Of a DNA stretch of 64,000 nt, positions 21,465-31,280 are shown piece by piece. Position 1 is the stretch's first letter. Every line of letters begins with the position of its first letter. This stretch comes from Hexactinellida sp. DTS-2022. Its lineage: Eukaryota; Porifera; Hexactinellida. Location of the stretch: contig JAPNXP010000001.1 in NCBI GenBank assembly GCA_028753945.1, positions 496,001 to 560,000 on the forward strand, given 5' to 3'. The position numbers and the translations under genes were made by a program. The notes under the pieces are model-generated. The model had not been told where the DNA came from and made no database searches. It saw only the letters and a list, made by a program, of their open reading frames with translations.

Positions 21465-22222
21465 CTAATAGAATTCCCCCTCTACATCCGGGTGCTTATA
21501 AGTAGGAATTGGCTTAAATTCTGGTAGCCAGAATATCCTAGTGATGTCTCCAACTAATTTCTTTTTACTCATTTCCTCAAACTCTTCCAAGTTGGGCATA
21601 AGAGGGGGGAGGGGGTTCCCGTTGTACTCAATAAAAGTGGCTTTCTGGTTCGTGTTGACTCTGTTGGGAGTGGAGTAGAGAGTGACGTAGTTACCCCGGA
21701 TACCGGGGAACCTGTCTGCTATGTCGTACAGCTGCGGGATCAGGTAGTGTTGCTAGGTGACGCGATGTAAACAATGGAATGTGAGAAAGGAAGAATATCG
21801 TATGAACACTTACCTTGTGGAGTAGAACCATAATCTTCTTTCTACTAGCTGAGTCATCGATCTTCGCACAATCAATTAACTAGAAATGAGGTGTTAAATT
21901 TTACTTTTCGCATGCGTCAATTAGATTGCATACGAAAAGTAATCACAGGCAAACTACATGCAAAAAGTATGAAAAAGTACAAAATCGCATGCGAAGAGTA
22001 GATTTTAATATAAGTAAGCTAAATACAAGTTTTATAAATATGGTATATCTCATGACGTCACAAGGTACGTACCGAATTCGCTTCCTTTTTGAGAATCTCG
22101 GCTCTTCGCGGAGTGATCAGCAGACGCTCGTACTTAACTAACTGCTGAAGCAAAATCCGTAGCTTCCTTATATGCTCCGAGTAGTACGAATCCAGTTGAA
22201 AAGCTTTCCACTTAGAAGGCAT
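21465..22222 (-). CDS. MRPL17: Mitochondrial large-subunit ribosomal protein bL17m
   Basis: Three exons on the complement (22073-22222, 21814-21879, 21465-21752), all phase 0, give 167 residues. The segments HIRKLRILLQQLVKYERL, ITPRRAEILKKEA, LIDCAKIDD and the end block YNGNPLPPLMPN match bacterial and mitochondrial L17, which sits at the peptide exit tunnel of the large subunit. The C-terminal tail extends the core by about 40 residues. Intron 1 contains a 110-bp palindromic element. Confidence 0.9.
21895..22006. mobile_element. Palindromic MITE-like element in bL17m intron
   Basis: ACTTTTCGCATGCG on the left and CGCATGCGAAGAGTA on the right are inverted, with further internal repeats of the motif CATACGAAAAGTA. 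About 110 bp; no clear target duplication. Confidence 0.55.
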
Positions 22223-22534
22223 CTCAGTTGAACCCTACTTTCTTAATTGCTATAATGGAACACTAGCAGTAGTAGCAGATATAATCTTGCTCCTTAAGAC
22301 ACGGGATCTATTTTATTAATGAGCACGTTTTATACAAAAGGAACTGTTATAATATAGCAATTTTAATAAATTATGAAAATACAAATGAAATGAAATATTT
22401 ACAGTCTAAAGTTCAAGAAACGCTCTAAAAGAAATCAAAGAATACTTTCCGACAAATAAGACGGGATATCAAAATTAACACATCAGAAATGGGAAATAAA
22501 ATGCATGAATACGGTAGTTTCGGTTAAAAACTGC

Positions 22535-23779
22535 TTAACTATCAGCTGACTTATCCGCCAACTCTCCTACGGAAACTTCCAATGGAAATTCCTCGCTCTT
22601 AGCCAGCACATTAAACTTACTCAGATTAACACAAATCTTCCGATTGATGAGTTCCAACAAATCTACAAACTTCATACCGAACTCTATCTCCGCGCCCCGG
22701 TATGACGTCATAACCTGTGTGGTGGACCCTGTCCCCTCCACGATCCCCTCGAGCACCGCCACCAACTCGAAGTTCTCCTCTCTCAGCTGAGAGGGGGACA
22801 GTCGGTACAGGGGGCTCTGGGAGGATATCTCGTGGCGGACCACGGACGGGAGGATCAGCTGCAGCCGGTCGGTTCCCTGCTCGTAGCCAACGTCTAAGCT
22901 ATGAGTGTCGTAGTGAATTCCATTTCCCTCCCCGGTTGTCAGGTGGAAGAGGTAGAGCTTAACGTGCGGCTCGACCAGCTTCACTTTCCGAATGTCCGTC
23001 ACGCGGAAAGAGAGGAACCAGCGGCCGTCTCTCTCGCGGCAAACGACAGCCTTTTTGCTGAAGAGAATCGTAGCCTTGCGACGGTAGGGCCGCGATATCT
23101 TGGTGACGATTAGCGCGAGGTAGAATGCGTCTATAAACAGACCCACAATCGACTGAATAAACAGAATTACGAAGTCGGGAATGCAGTTATTGTCCGCCCT
23201 TGGGTATCTGTGTCCGAACCCTATGGTGGACTGCACCTCCACAGAGAGGAACATGGCAGACAGGACGGTGTCGACTCCGCTGACACAGGTCACGTTGGGC
23301 TGGTCGCTGTCGGGAATAAGCGAGGCTCCGTACCAGGCCCCGCCGAAGAGGAGGTACGAGATAATGTAGGTCAGCACGATTAGCAGGATGAACACCCACC
23401 ACTTGCAGTCTATGAGCGTGGTGTACACATCGAAAGCGTAGGCCTTCCCTCTCTGCGAGGAGGAGCTGATGAGGAGAGCCCCCGGGGTTCCGTCCTTGTG
23501 CACCAGGCGATTCGGCAGCCGCGGGGGCGCCACCTGGAGTAGGGGAGAGTTAATGGAGCCCTGCTTTCTCTGCTCAGTCGCGAACTCGTTGGGATACGAG
23601 TCGAGAGCTAGCCTGGGGTTGTCGGCGTCCGGAAATACAGGTTTGGGGTAGCTGCTGGTCAGAATATCGGAGGCTAACAGCGGGTCTCGCAAAGCCATGC
23701 CACGCAGGCCTCTCGCACTATTGGAAGAGACAAGACAGTCAGACTCACTCGATTCAGTGCCGACTGCTACGCTACGCAT
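22535..23779 (-). CDS. Inward-rectifier potassium channel (Kir)
   Basis: A single-exon frame of 414 residues. An N-terminal cytosolic segment of about 120 residues precedes the first helix (WWVFILLIVLTYIISYLLFG), a pore with selectivity filter Thr-Ile-Gly-Phe-Gly within EVQSTIGFGHRYP, the second helix (QSIVGLFIDAFYLALIV) and a C-terminal immunoglobulin-like domain. The Asp in FIDAF matches the rectification-controlling Asp of Kir2, and LVEPHV keeps the second acidic site, so strong rectification is predicted. SRPYRRKATILFSKKAV supplies the PIP2-binding basic cluster. A Phe in the filter, as in Kir6, replaces the more common Tyr. Two Cys bracket the pore region, as in the family. Confidence 0.95.
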   Translation of the reverse strand: MRSVAVGTESSESDCLVSSNSARGLRGMALRDPLLASDILTSSYPKPVFPDADNPRLALDSYPNEFATEQRKQGSINSPLLQVAPPRLPNRLVHKDGTPGALLISSSSQRGKAYAFDVYTTLIDCKWWVFILLIVLTYIISYLLFGGAWYGASLIPDSDQPNVTCVSGVDTVLSAMFLSVEVQSTIGFGHRYPRADNNCIPDFVILFIQSIVGLFIDAFYLALIVTKISRPYRRKATILFSKKAVVCRERDGRWFLSFRVTDIRKVKLVEPHVKLYLFHLTTGEGNGIHYDTHSLDVGYEQGTDRLQLILPSVVRHEISSQSPLYRLSPSQLREENFELVAVLEGIVEGTGSTTQVMTSYRGAEIEFGMKFVDLLELINRKICVNLSKFNVLAKSEEFPLEVSVGELADKSADS

Positions 23780-23965
23780 ACTCGTGATAATGTGTTCGGT
23801 TCATAGGACAATATCAGTTATTCACAATTATAGCCGAGTTAGAGTGATCTAAATATATAAATACGCACATATTGGTTGGATAATCAATACATTATTTACA
23901 GTACAAATCATAAATAAGTAGAAAACAGAAAAGTACAGTAGGAAACAGTGTGTATATCCATGGTA

Positions 23966-25450
23966 CTAAGGAGGTGTGATGTTAACCTTGATAACCTTGT
24001 TGTCAGCCGCTTCGTGTATTACCAACACAATATTATCGTTGCGAGTGACATTACAGTTAATGTCAGCTGTTACTACCACGATAGGATTGTCAGAATAGCG
24101 AGCCTTGGCATTCAAGTATATCTGTGTGACGGTGTCCACAATACTCAGGCTAGTTACGTACTCTAGATTGAACTCTGAGTCCTTTGAGTCGAAAGATATG
24201 CTCCGCACCTCTCCCGCCACCGCCTGCGGATAGGTCCTGCTGAGTAGCAGGGCTCGCTCCTGCTTGAAGGCGCCGGTCTCCGGGTCGAACAGGGCAGAGC
24301 AGTCCCCCGTTCGGTTCCCGAAGAGCTTGTACATCCAGCCGGTCCACGACTGCATGTACAGGTCGCAGGCGTCCATTATCTTCTCCATAAACTCAGTGTC
24401 TTTCTGGCAGATGAAGAACTCTGTCAGAAACCCGCCGCACTTCAGATTCTCCAGATCCGACATTCTAACTCGGAACTGAGCGTCCACTAACGGCAAAGCG
24501 GGCGGGGAATAGAAATGGTAGGAGAGGACACTTCTGTTCTGGAACTCCGCCCCCCCTGGCACCCCTTTGAAGCCCGTCCCACTGTCGGCCCACGTCACGG
24601 GCTCAAACAAAATAACGTGTTCCGTGTCCACCTCTCTGATAGCTGAGCTCAGCTTCTCATACATAGGAGACAGGTTTACGTCGTCAGCTATAACTGGGTC
24701 GATAAGAAAAGGATGTTCGTATAGGTCTCCCATCCATGGTTCGTTTATCAGCTCATAGCCAATGACGGAAATGAGGTCACTGAATTCCGAAGCAGTTTTC
24801 TTCCAGAACTGAGCCAGGCTGTCCAACAGTCCGTCTGTGTTTTTGTAAATATTCTGGAAAGCCCTGCCTACACTCTCGGCGATGTAGTAGTCAGACCAGG
24901 TGTGCTTGGCACATTCCTCTGTGCTAGGACGGTTGCCAGGTGGTGAGGAGAAACGGAAGGGGAAAGGAAACTTGTTTGCGTCCCCGGTGTTGACAGCCCA
25001 GTCGGGAGCCCCCTCTCCACAGAACTGCTCCGAGAGGACATCTTGGTGCATGTCCAGTATAGTGTATACACCGTGCTTGTATGCCGTGTCTATTATGTAG
25101 CGCAGCGCGTTGTAGTACGTCTCGTTGTACTGACCGCGCTTGGGCTCAGCCCCCGGCCACATGACGCCCAGGCGTATCACGTTAAGACCCAGCCCGGAGA
25201 TAATCTTCATGTCCTCCTCGACAAAGGAGTGGACAGGATCGAAGGCATCCGTCCTTGGTACATAAGGGGGCACCTTGTACACAACATTTACGCCGTGAAA
25301 ATACAGCTCGCGACCGAACTGGTCGACGAGTCTCATGGTCTCAGTGTTGACTCTCACCATGCCATAGTCCTGCTGGGAGAGAGACAACGCGAGTGTCAGT
25401 GCACTCAGGATAACGAGTGATATTATATACAGGGTATAGTAACCAGTCAT
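23966..25450 (-). CDS. Endoglycoceramidase-like glycoside hydrolase family 5 enzyme
   Basis: A single-exon frame of 494 residues with an N-terminal signal peptide or anchor (LYIISLVILSALTLALSLS). GH5 landmarks are in order: FHGVNVVYK, NVIRLGVMWPGAEP, TILDMHQDVLS, the acid/base in YELINEPWMGD, SYHFYSPP and the nucleophile Glu in GGFLTEFF, followed by a beta-sandwich-like C-terminus. Endoglycoceramidases release intact glycans from glycosphingolipids, in lysosomes or the gut lumen; animal members are known from cnidarians. The nearest upstream-strand neighbour is the Kir gene, with only 186 bp between them. Substrate range is inferred from the family. Confidence 0.9.
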   Translation of the reverse strand: MTGYYTLYIISLVILSALTLALSLSQQDYGMVRVNTETMRLVDQFGRELYFHGVNVVYKVPPYVPRTDAFDPVHSFVEEDMKIISGLGLNVIRLGVMWPGAEPKRGQYNETYYNALRYIIDTAYKHGVYTILDMHQDVLSEQFCGEGAPDWAVNTGDANKFPFPFRFSSPPGNRPSTEECAKHTWSDYYIAESVGRAFQNIYKNTDGLLDSLAQFWKKTASEFSDLISVIGYELINEPWMGDLYEHPFLIDPVIADDVNLSPMYEKLSSAIREVDTEHVILFEPVTWADSGTGFKGVPGGAEFQNRSVLSYHFYSPPALPLVDAQFRVRMSDLENLKCGGFLTEFFICQKDTEFMEKIMDACDLYMQSWTGWMYKLFGNRTGDCSALFDPETGAFKQERALLLSRTYPQAVAGEVRSISFDSKDSEFNLEYVTSLSIVDTVTQIYLNAKARYSDNPIVVVTADINCNVTRNDNIVLVIHEAADNKVIKVNITPP

Positions 25451-25876
25451 TATGAGCTAATATAGAAACATGTGAGCAGTGTCAGCCCTAGTGAACCGGT
25501 GTCATGTCATGTCATGGGAATCCAACTCCCCTGAATACTATTCCTAAAGAATGTGTGTTTCAAAATGTACAACGTAGATAACTTTGTAGTAAATATATCG
25601 GCACGCTTTATAATATTGTATATTCGCGAAATCAGATTATTGTGCAATTAGCACACAAGTGAGCAGACATTGTAATTCCAGAAATGTTCTGAAAGTTTTA
25701 TTAATTTATTAATTAACTTAATTTTAATAAACCAGAGGAATTCCAGATTATAGTATATTTACAACTACGTAGGTTAAAGTATTCTTGACGGCAAGATTAT
25801 ATATCCGACTAATGACTTTGCGTGCAATTCATTATTGGAATATGTTTGCAGTAACTGGAAAATAACCAGCAACAGT

Positions 25877-26217
25877 CATACCTGCCAACCTATTTGAGTC
25901 ATATCCCTGTACACCTCCCAAAAAATTTTTTACACTTACATATCAAAAATATTACTTTGGAAAGGAAGAAAACATTGAATTATATACTGTACAGGGCCAG
26001 GGAATCCCTGTATGCTTGAATGAATATATAAACCAGTTGGGCTTTTATGTGGTCAATGATTCAATGGCAGAATATACTATCATCACTGTAGACATTTTAG
26101 GCAATAATTGACTCATAATTAGTAAATTAAAAATCCCTATACAAATGGAATATATCCATGCACGCCTGTACAGAACAGCCAAAATCGTTAAAATCCCTGT
26201 ACGGTTGACAGGTATTG
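25877..26217. mobile_element. TIR element, CATACCTGCCAAC family, 341 bp
   Basis: Left end CATACCTGCCAACC and right end GGTTGACAGGTATTG are inverted; AACAGT flanks both sides. TTTGAGTCATATCCCTGTAC on the left recurs, reversed, near 61,083-61,105, and the right end recurs near 60,095, so a longer relative is present at 60.1-61.1 kb. Confidence 0.75.
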
Positions 26218-26686
26218 AACAGTAATAAAATGCTCATAAAATTCCACAAATAATTACCAAAAGAAAAGAAAAACAATGAATTGACAACCAAAATGGTGGC
26301 CATCATAAAATGAACACAAATATATTTACTTTCAAAAGTAGCATTGTTGTCAAAATAAATAATCGAATTTCTTGTTGTCGGCTCTTTAGGTGTAGATAAT
26401 TTTTTTGGAAAAATACACAAAACTGATGAAAACTACTTTTAAACTAGCATATAGAAAAATATAAAGTATTGAAATCATGAGCATATATACTTATTGAGGA
26501 AGTCCTACTTGGAATAATTATCAAGCCACTTGACCAACCTATAAATATATCGACACAATACGTATGTGTACGTGCTAATTTAATAGCAAATATTTATTAT
26601 TTCTTGTGCGAGTAAAATGTAGTTGTTGTTCGCCTATTTACAACTTTGAGTTGCTTATACAGATCTACACTTGGCACCAGAAAATA

Positions 26687-26864
26687 CAGTGTAATTGCTT
26701 TATTAGTAACTCGCATTTTGCATAAATTTGGTTGCTAATAGGCGAAGTTGCTATTAGAGGAACATAAATAACATTAAAAGCTCGCTTGGGAACTTGAAAT
26801 AAGTTGCTATCGATGTAGATCAAATGTTGCTAATGGGGGAGTTGCTAATAAAGCAATTCCACTG
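26687..26864. mobile_element. TIR element, 178 bp (CAGTGTAATTGCTTTATTAG)
   Basis: CAGTGTAATTGCTTTATTAG and AATAAAGCAATTCCACTG are the ends, flanked by TA. The interior has many GCTAATA/TTGCTATT strings shared with the element at 29,664, and similar strings continue to about 27,160, suggesting a second, older copy next to it. Confidence 0.7.
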
Positions 26865-27417
26865 TAGATTGCTAATAAACGAATATTGCTATTAAAGATG
26901 GAAGAAAACTAGGGGGAAAACCCACGCTTTGGAAACTCCTCAGGGCACTTGCTACCAATTTACCCGTTGAAAGCTGATCTCTGGCTACACTTTGAATTTC
27001 GAATAACCTCCTTTGTAATAACTAGATACACTAACTATATAAGTTACAAGTGGAGTTGCTTTATCAACTCCCCAATTAGGAACAAATTTACAGCCCCCGA
27101 CCAAAGCATGGGGAATTCTATAAAGTCAAGTTCCCCTATTAGCAACTCGCTTTAATAAATTGGGGATTTTTCAAAGAATAGAAAGATTGATTGAATCACG
27201 TTTGTTTACTTTTGTAATTTTAACTGTCGGGATCCGTTAGCATTTTGTTAGAATCAGTATTTGAGGCAAGATATAAATAAGGCTTGAAATTTGAACAAAT
27301 CTGGATTTTATAAATTCGTCATTAACAAAACTGACAGAGTATGTATTTCGTATTTATAAATTTCGAATGACTCGTAGGAATTGAAATTTCTACAAGCGAT
27401 TTATAGAGGCCATAGAC

Positions 27418-27531
27418 CAGCGATTCCCAACCTTTTCCAACCGTGGATCCCTTATAGCAAATATTATACATTCTGTGGACCCCTCCCATTGACCGTAGTA
27501 GATCTTGTGGACCCCAGGTTGGGAACCACTG
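27418..27531. mobile_element. hAT-type MITE, 114 bp
   Basis: Ends CAGCGATTCCCAACCTTTTC and AGGTTGGGAACCACTG are inverted repeats. The flanks CCATAGAC and CCTTAGAC match at seven of eight positions, an aged 8-bp target duplication. Confidence 0.85.
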
Positions 27532-27639
27532 CCTTAGACACTCACAGGGGGTCAACTTCAACGGTGCACTACCTGCTTAGTATTAAGATAATGACCCTCC
27601 CATCATATAAACATTATGTGCATGGTAAGTTCCAAGGAG

Positions 27640-27730
27640 TTATACAGGAGCGCGAGACGCTCCTTTTGGAGCATGATTTTTGGAAAATTTGAATTTAGGA
27701 GCGTGAAATGAAAATTTGGAATCCTCTCCT
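27640..27730. repeat. Remnant of CAGGAGCGC-type hAT MITE
   Basis: ATACAGGAGCGCGAGACG and the nearby TTTAGGAGCGTGAAA resemble the interior of the element at 62,198. No complete ends are visible. Confidence 0.4.
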
Positions 27731-27923
27731 ATACTGTAACATTAATTTGCGATTTAGGCGTATGAAAATTGGATCAGAGGATTAGGAGCTTATTTACAAA
27801 TAGCTGTATATTATTACACGTGTGCACCCATGAATTAGTCAATTAGCGCAGCTGTTAAGTAATACGGTATCTCTAATAATGCCTCAAAAAATGATATCAT
27901 ACTAGTAAATATAAATAAGTAGC

Positions 27924-28958
27924 ATGTCATACAGTCCTGGACCAGTCCCCAAAAAGCCAGGGCCACAGCCCCTGAAGGCGACCCACCCCTTCAACCTAAC
28001 CCCGACTCCCGATGGCCACAAACAGGTCCCCTGTCCCCCCACTAAGATAAAGCCCTCCTGGAAGTCCGGACAGCGCAAGCACTCCTTCGGTCGGATCTCT
28101 CCTCCGGAGGCCAGAGCTCGGGCTCAGAAAGTTATCGGCATCCACAGAACTGGGTCCCTCGGGTCACTCGACCCTTCTCTCAACTACTTCGCCTCCCCGC
28201 GTCTCTTCCCGCCCAGCCCGATTCTCCCGCACTCCACTCACGCCCAGTCCCCCGGCCTCTCAGCTGACAGCGACGGCAGAGGTGTCCGCATCACCACTGA
28301 GTCTGTGAGGAAGTTCAAAAGGTCGCGGCCTATTCGATCCAACTCTCTGGACTCTTTGGATCCCTCGAGAAACATAGCCACGGCTCAGGCGCAGCACACC
28401 TGCCCCACAGAGTCCCTAACGCCCCTGCCCCTGCCCCTCCCGATCGAGCCGCCCCTCACGGTCTTCCCGGAGAGCATGCGGGCCTCAATGGACGCCTTGG
28501 ACCAGGAGATCGCTCTCGCTCTCAACGGCCTCACCATAGCCAACCAGCCCGAGGTCTGTCCGGATGGCCACGTGGCTCCGGCGCCGTTTGCGGAGCGGAA
28601 CGCCCAATCAGCTGGCGCTAACAGCTCCCCCCGCTGCCCCCTGGACATGTCCCCTGCCACCGCCTTTCCGCGGAACTCTGGTTCCGCCTGTTCCTCCTCC
28701 CCTAACCCCAAATCCCTGCCGCTAGCCAAGGGGCACTCCTCTAGCCCCAGGTGTCTCTTCAACCGCGAGCCGCCCCGCGGCGCCGTGAGCGTGGAGATGC
28801 GCGTGGCGAGCATATCAGCTGACACGTTTCAGGCGCCAGACCCTCGTAAGGTGGGCGTGGTTACTTGCGTTGGACACGCCGGGTTTATGTCTGCTGGGTC
28901 TGCGTTTAAACCAATCCATAAGATCTCAGATGGCAAACCGATGACTCTCTCCACCTAA
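27924..28958 (+). CDS. Pro/Ser-rich, probably disordered phosphoprotein
   Basis: A single-exon frame of 344 residues, much richer in G+C than the surrounding DNA. Low complexity dominates (PVPKKPGPQPLK, LTPLPLPLPIEPPL). Two repeated motifs, RTGSLGSLDPSLN and RSNSLDSLDPSRN, are likely basophilic-kinase and possible 14-3-3 sites; similar RxxSLD repeats occur in FAM117/GLCCI1-type proteins, but that comparison is speculative. It stands alone between transposon-rich spacers. Codon-consistent length and composition make it a credible gene of unknown function. Confidence 0.65.
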   Translation: MSYSPGPVPKKPGPQPLKATHPFNLTPTPDGHKQVPCPPTKIKPSWKSGQRKHSFGRISPPEARARAQKVIGIHRTGSLGSLDPSLNYFASPRLFPPSPILPHSTHAQSPGLSADSDGRGVRITTESVRKFKRSRPIRSNSLDSLDPSRNIATAQAQHTCPTESLTPLPLPLPIEPPLTVFPESMRASMDALDQEIALALNGLTIANQPEVCPDGHVAPAPFAERNAQSAGANSSPRCPLDMSPATAFPRNSGSACSSSPNPKSLPLAKGHSSSPRCLFNREPPRGAVSVEMRVASISADTFQAPDPRKVGVVTCVGHAGFMSAGSAFKPIHKISDGKPMTLST

Positions 28959-29663
28959 TGAATTTCCATCCCCAATATCACTCAATGAATGATTAGATTA
29001 CACTATCTCTTAGTTATTTTGTATAGTACAATCCTCTTGGCATTGTAAATCATTAATGAATTATGTAATTTCCAATCTTGTTAATTGGTTTTAGGAGTTG
29101 CGAGTTTTTATAAAACTGAATGAGTGTTCCATCCCAGCTTCTTACAGTGAGGTTTGCTAAAAAAACATATTAAATATGTAGTATTTACGTACTGTAAAAA
29201 TTAATTACCTATAAGATATAAGAACCTTATCCGGTAACTTATTTTCTTCCTTACTTTTGTATTGTTAAAAATGTCGCTTTTTCATTTTATTTGATCTGAT
29301 TTTGGAAGAAATTTTATTTATTTATTTGCTTTGGTAATTAACTAGTAGTTATTGAATACTTATTTTTAATCATTTCTGGCAGATAATCCATATGTGTTCT
29401 TAGAACCGGTGTCAGAGGAGATCCTGTTCCCCCGAACTATTTTTCCTAGGAAATATTGTTCCCCTCTAGGGAATCTTGTTCCCCTCTGCCTAATAGAAAA
29501 TATTGTTCCCCCGAACAGTATTCACTAGTAAATATTGTTCCCCCAAACAGTATTCACTAGGGAATACTGTTTCCCCTTTTAGTACAGTAGTAATATTAAT
29601 ATCCGTACAGTATATTATATTGATATGACACAATCGAAAAGTGAATTCGAGAAAATCCAACTA

Positions 29664-30008
29664 CAGTGGTGTTCGCCTAATAGCAAGTCGCATTTTGCAC
29701 GAAATTTCCTTGCTAATAGGCGAACTTGCTATTAGAGGAACAAATTTAACATAAAATGCTCGCTTGGGGACAAAAAGTAACTTGCTAATAGAGCAATATT
29801 GCTATTAGCAGTGCCCGATTAACCATGAGGCACCTGAGGCACAGGCCTCAGGCCCCCAGCCTCTAGGGGCTCTATCGGGAGGTCTAAGGGGCCCCCAGCC
29901 TCTATCGGGAGGTCTAAGGGGCCCCCAAATTGAGCTGTGCCTCAGGCCCCCATCTAGCTTAATCGGGCCCTGGCTATTAGAGCAATTGCTATTAGGCGAA
30001 CACTACTG
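29664..30008. mobile_element. TIR element nested in the 29.4-kb element
   Basis: Ends CAGTGGTGTTCGCCTAATAG and CTATTAGGCGAACACTACTG are inverted, flanked by TA. It is itself interrupted by a hAT-type element at 29,809. Confidence 0.85.
29809..29972. mobile_element. hAT-type MITE inserted into the nested element
   Basis: Ends CAGTGCCCGATTAA and TTAATCGGGCCCTG; the sequence GCTATTAG lies on both sides (29801-29808 and 29973-29980), a perfect 8-bp target duplication. The interior contains two copies of TCTATCGGGAGGTCTAAGGG. Confidence 0.9.
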
Positions 30009-30582
30009 TACGTATTAGTTATCCATAAATTAATTAAACAATTATAGAAACTAAACAGTTTTACCCATTATTCTGCATTTATCCAATAATACAATGGAGA
30101 AATTCGACCATATTCCATATATTGAAAAGTAGACAACACATGTGTACTTACCAATACCTCCATATTCGCCTAACCTTCCGGGAGGAAAGTATACAGCAGG
30201 GTGTTCAAAGAGCGAGAAGTATGTAATAATAGGTAATTCACAACTTTTCTACATATTCTAGTAACCTTAGTTCCATTTTGTATTGAGGGGAAGATAATTT
30301 TCTAGTGAATCTGCACTGTTCGGGGGAACAATATTTACTAGCGAATACTGTTAAGGTGAACAATATTTACTAGCGAATACTGTTCAGGGGAACAATATTT
30401 ACTAGTGAATATTGTTCGGGGAAACAAAATTAACCAGGGGGAAACACTCGGGGGGTACATTATTCCCTAGGAAATATGGTGTGGGGAACAGGATTTCCTA
30501 GGAAATATTGTTCGGGGGAACAGTATTTCCTAGGAAATCCTGTTCGGGGGAACAAAAAGATGGGGGAACAGGATTTACTATG

Positions 30583-30737
30583 ACACCGGTGTAAGGGCAC
30601 TTTGGGGACGCCCAGCGTTTTAGGGGGCCCCGTCCCTAAAGCCCTAGCGTTTTGGGTCCCCCGTCCCTAAATCGCTAGTGTTTTAAAGCCCAGGGGGCCC
30701 AAAACGCTGGGGTCCCCAAAACGCGTTTACACCGGTA
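30583..30737. mobile_element. Short inverted-repeat element with ACACCGGTGTAA ends
   Basis: ACACCGGTGTAAGGG and GCGTTTACACCGGT face each other around tandem GGGGCCC/CTAGCGTTTT units. It abuts the right end of the 29.4-kb element and shares its ACCGGTGT core. Confidence 0.6.
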
Positions 30738-30758
30738 TCCATGTAGTTAAGAATCTAT

Positions 30759-31280
30759 ACAGTGGAACCTGTTAATAACGGCCACCCAAGGACTGGCCAA
30801 AATGGCTGTTATGTACAGGTTGATTATAATATCGGAAGTAATGTGGGAACATTCTAGGTGACCGATTGCAGATTTACTGTCTGCTATAAACTCTCTTTTT
30901 TAGATAAAAAGGAACCCCTCATAAATGAGGAGTTCCAGTATTAACAAATTTGAAACGCATTGCGATTCAATTCTCAGGTTGGAATTGCTGCTACACTACA
31001 AGATCGACTCATGATAACCTACTGTAGGCAGACAGGCTATAAATGTAATTACAAAATGCTCCCTTATGATTTATCACAAACCTTGTAAAAATATGGGTTT
31101 ATATAATAAATGTGAAATATAATCTTACTCATTTCAGTAGCAATTCTAGCTATCAATTTCACAAATAATATCTGAATTAAATATGAAATATATTATTAAC
31201 TTATTGATGTGATAATTATATAAACGCTATAATTTCAATACAACTCTCAATAATTAGTTAATTAAGGTTACTGGCAAATA
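30759..31280. repeat. Spacer before sacsin-like gene with one TIR-like end
   Basis: CAGTGGAACCTGTTAATAACG at 30,759 is a lone end of the CAGTnnAACCT type; GGCCACCCAAGGACTGGCC follows. The rest up to the start codon at 31,281 shows no coding signal and probably contains the promoter. Confidence 0.4.

Larger units (their letters stand above)
29405..30590. mobile_element. Large inverted-repeat element built of minisatellite arms
   Basis: Both ends carry the palindromic core ACCGGTGTCA next to ATCCTGTTCCCCC (left) and its reverse complement (right). Each arm is a degenerate tandem array of units containing TTCCCCCGAACAGTATT and ACTAGTGAATATTG; the two arms are inverted relative to each other. 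The middle is occupied by a second transposon (29,664-30,008). No coding capacity is visible. Confidence 0.65.

Noticed and set aside
26127-26420. A 97-codon minus-strand frame near 26 kb
   Set aside because: It starts inside the 341-bp TIR element and continues into AT-rich spacer; hydrophobic composition follows from base composition.
28385-28825. A 146-codon open frame on the minus strand opposite the Pro/Ser-rich gene
   Set aside because: It is the antisense of a GC-rich coding exon, where stop codons are rare by composition; its translation is low complexity without a motif.
29405-30590. Regularly spaced repeats suggestive of a CRISPR array
   Set aside because: Units are degenerate, inverted between the two arms, lack uniform spacers, and the genome is an animal's.
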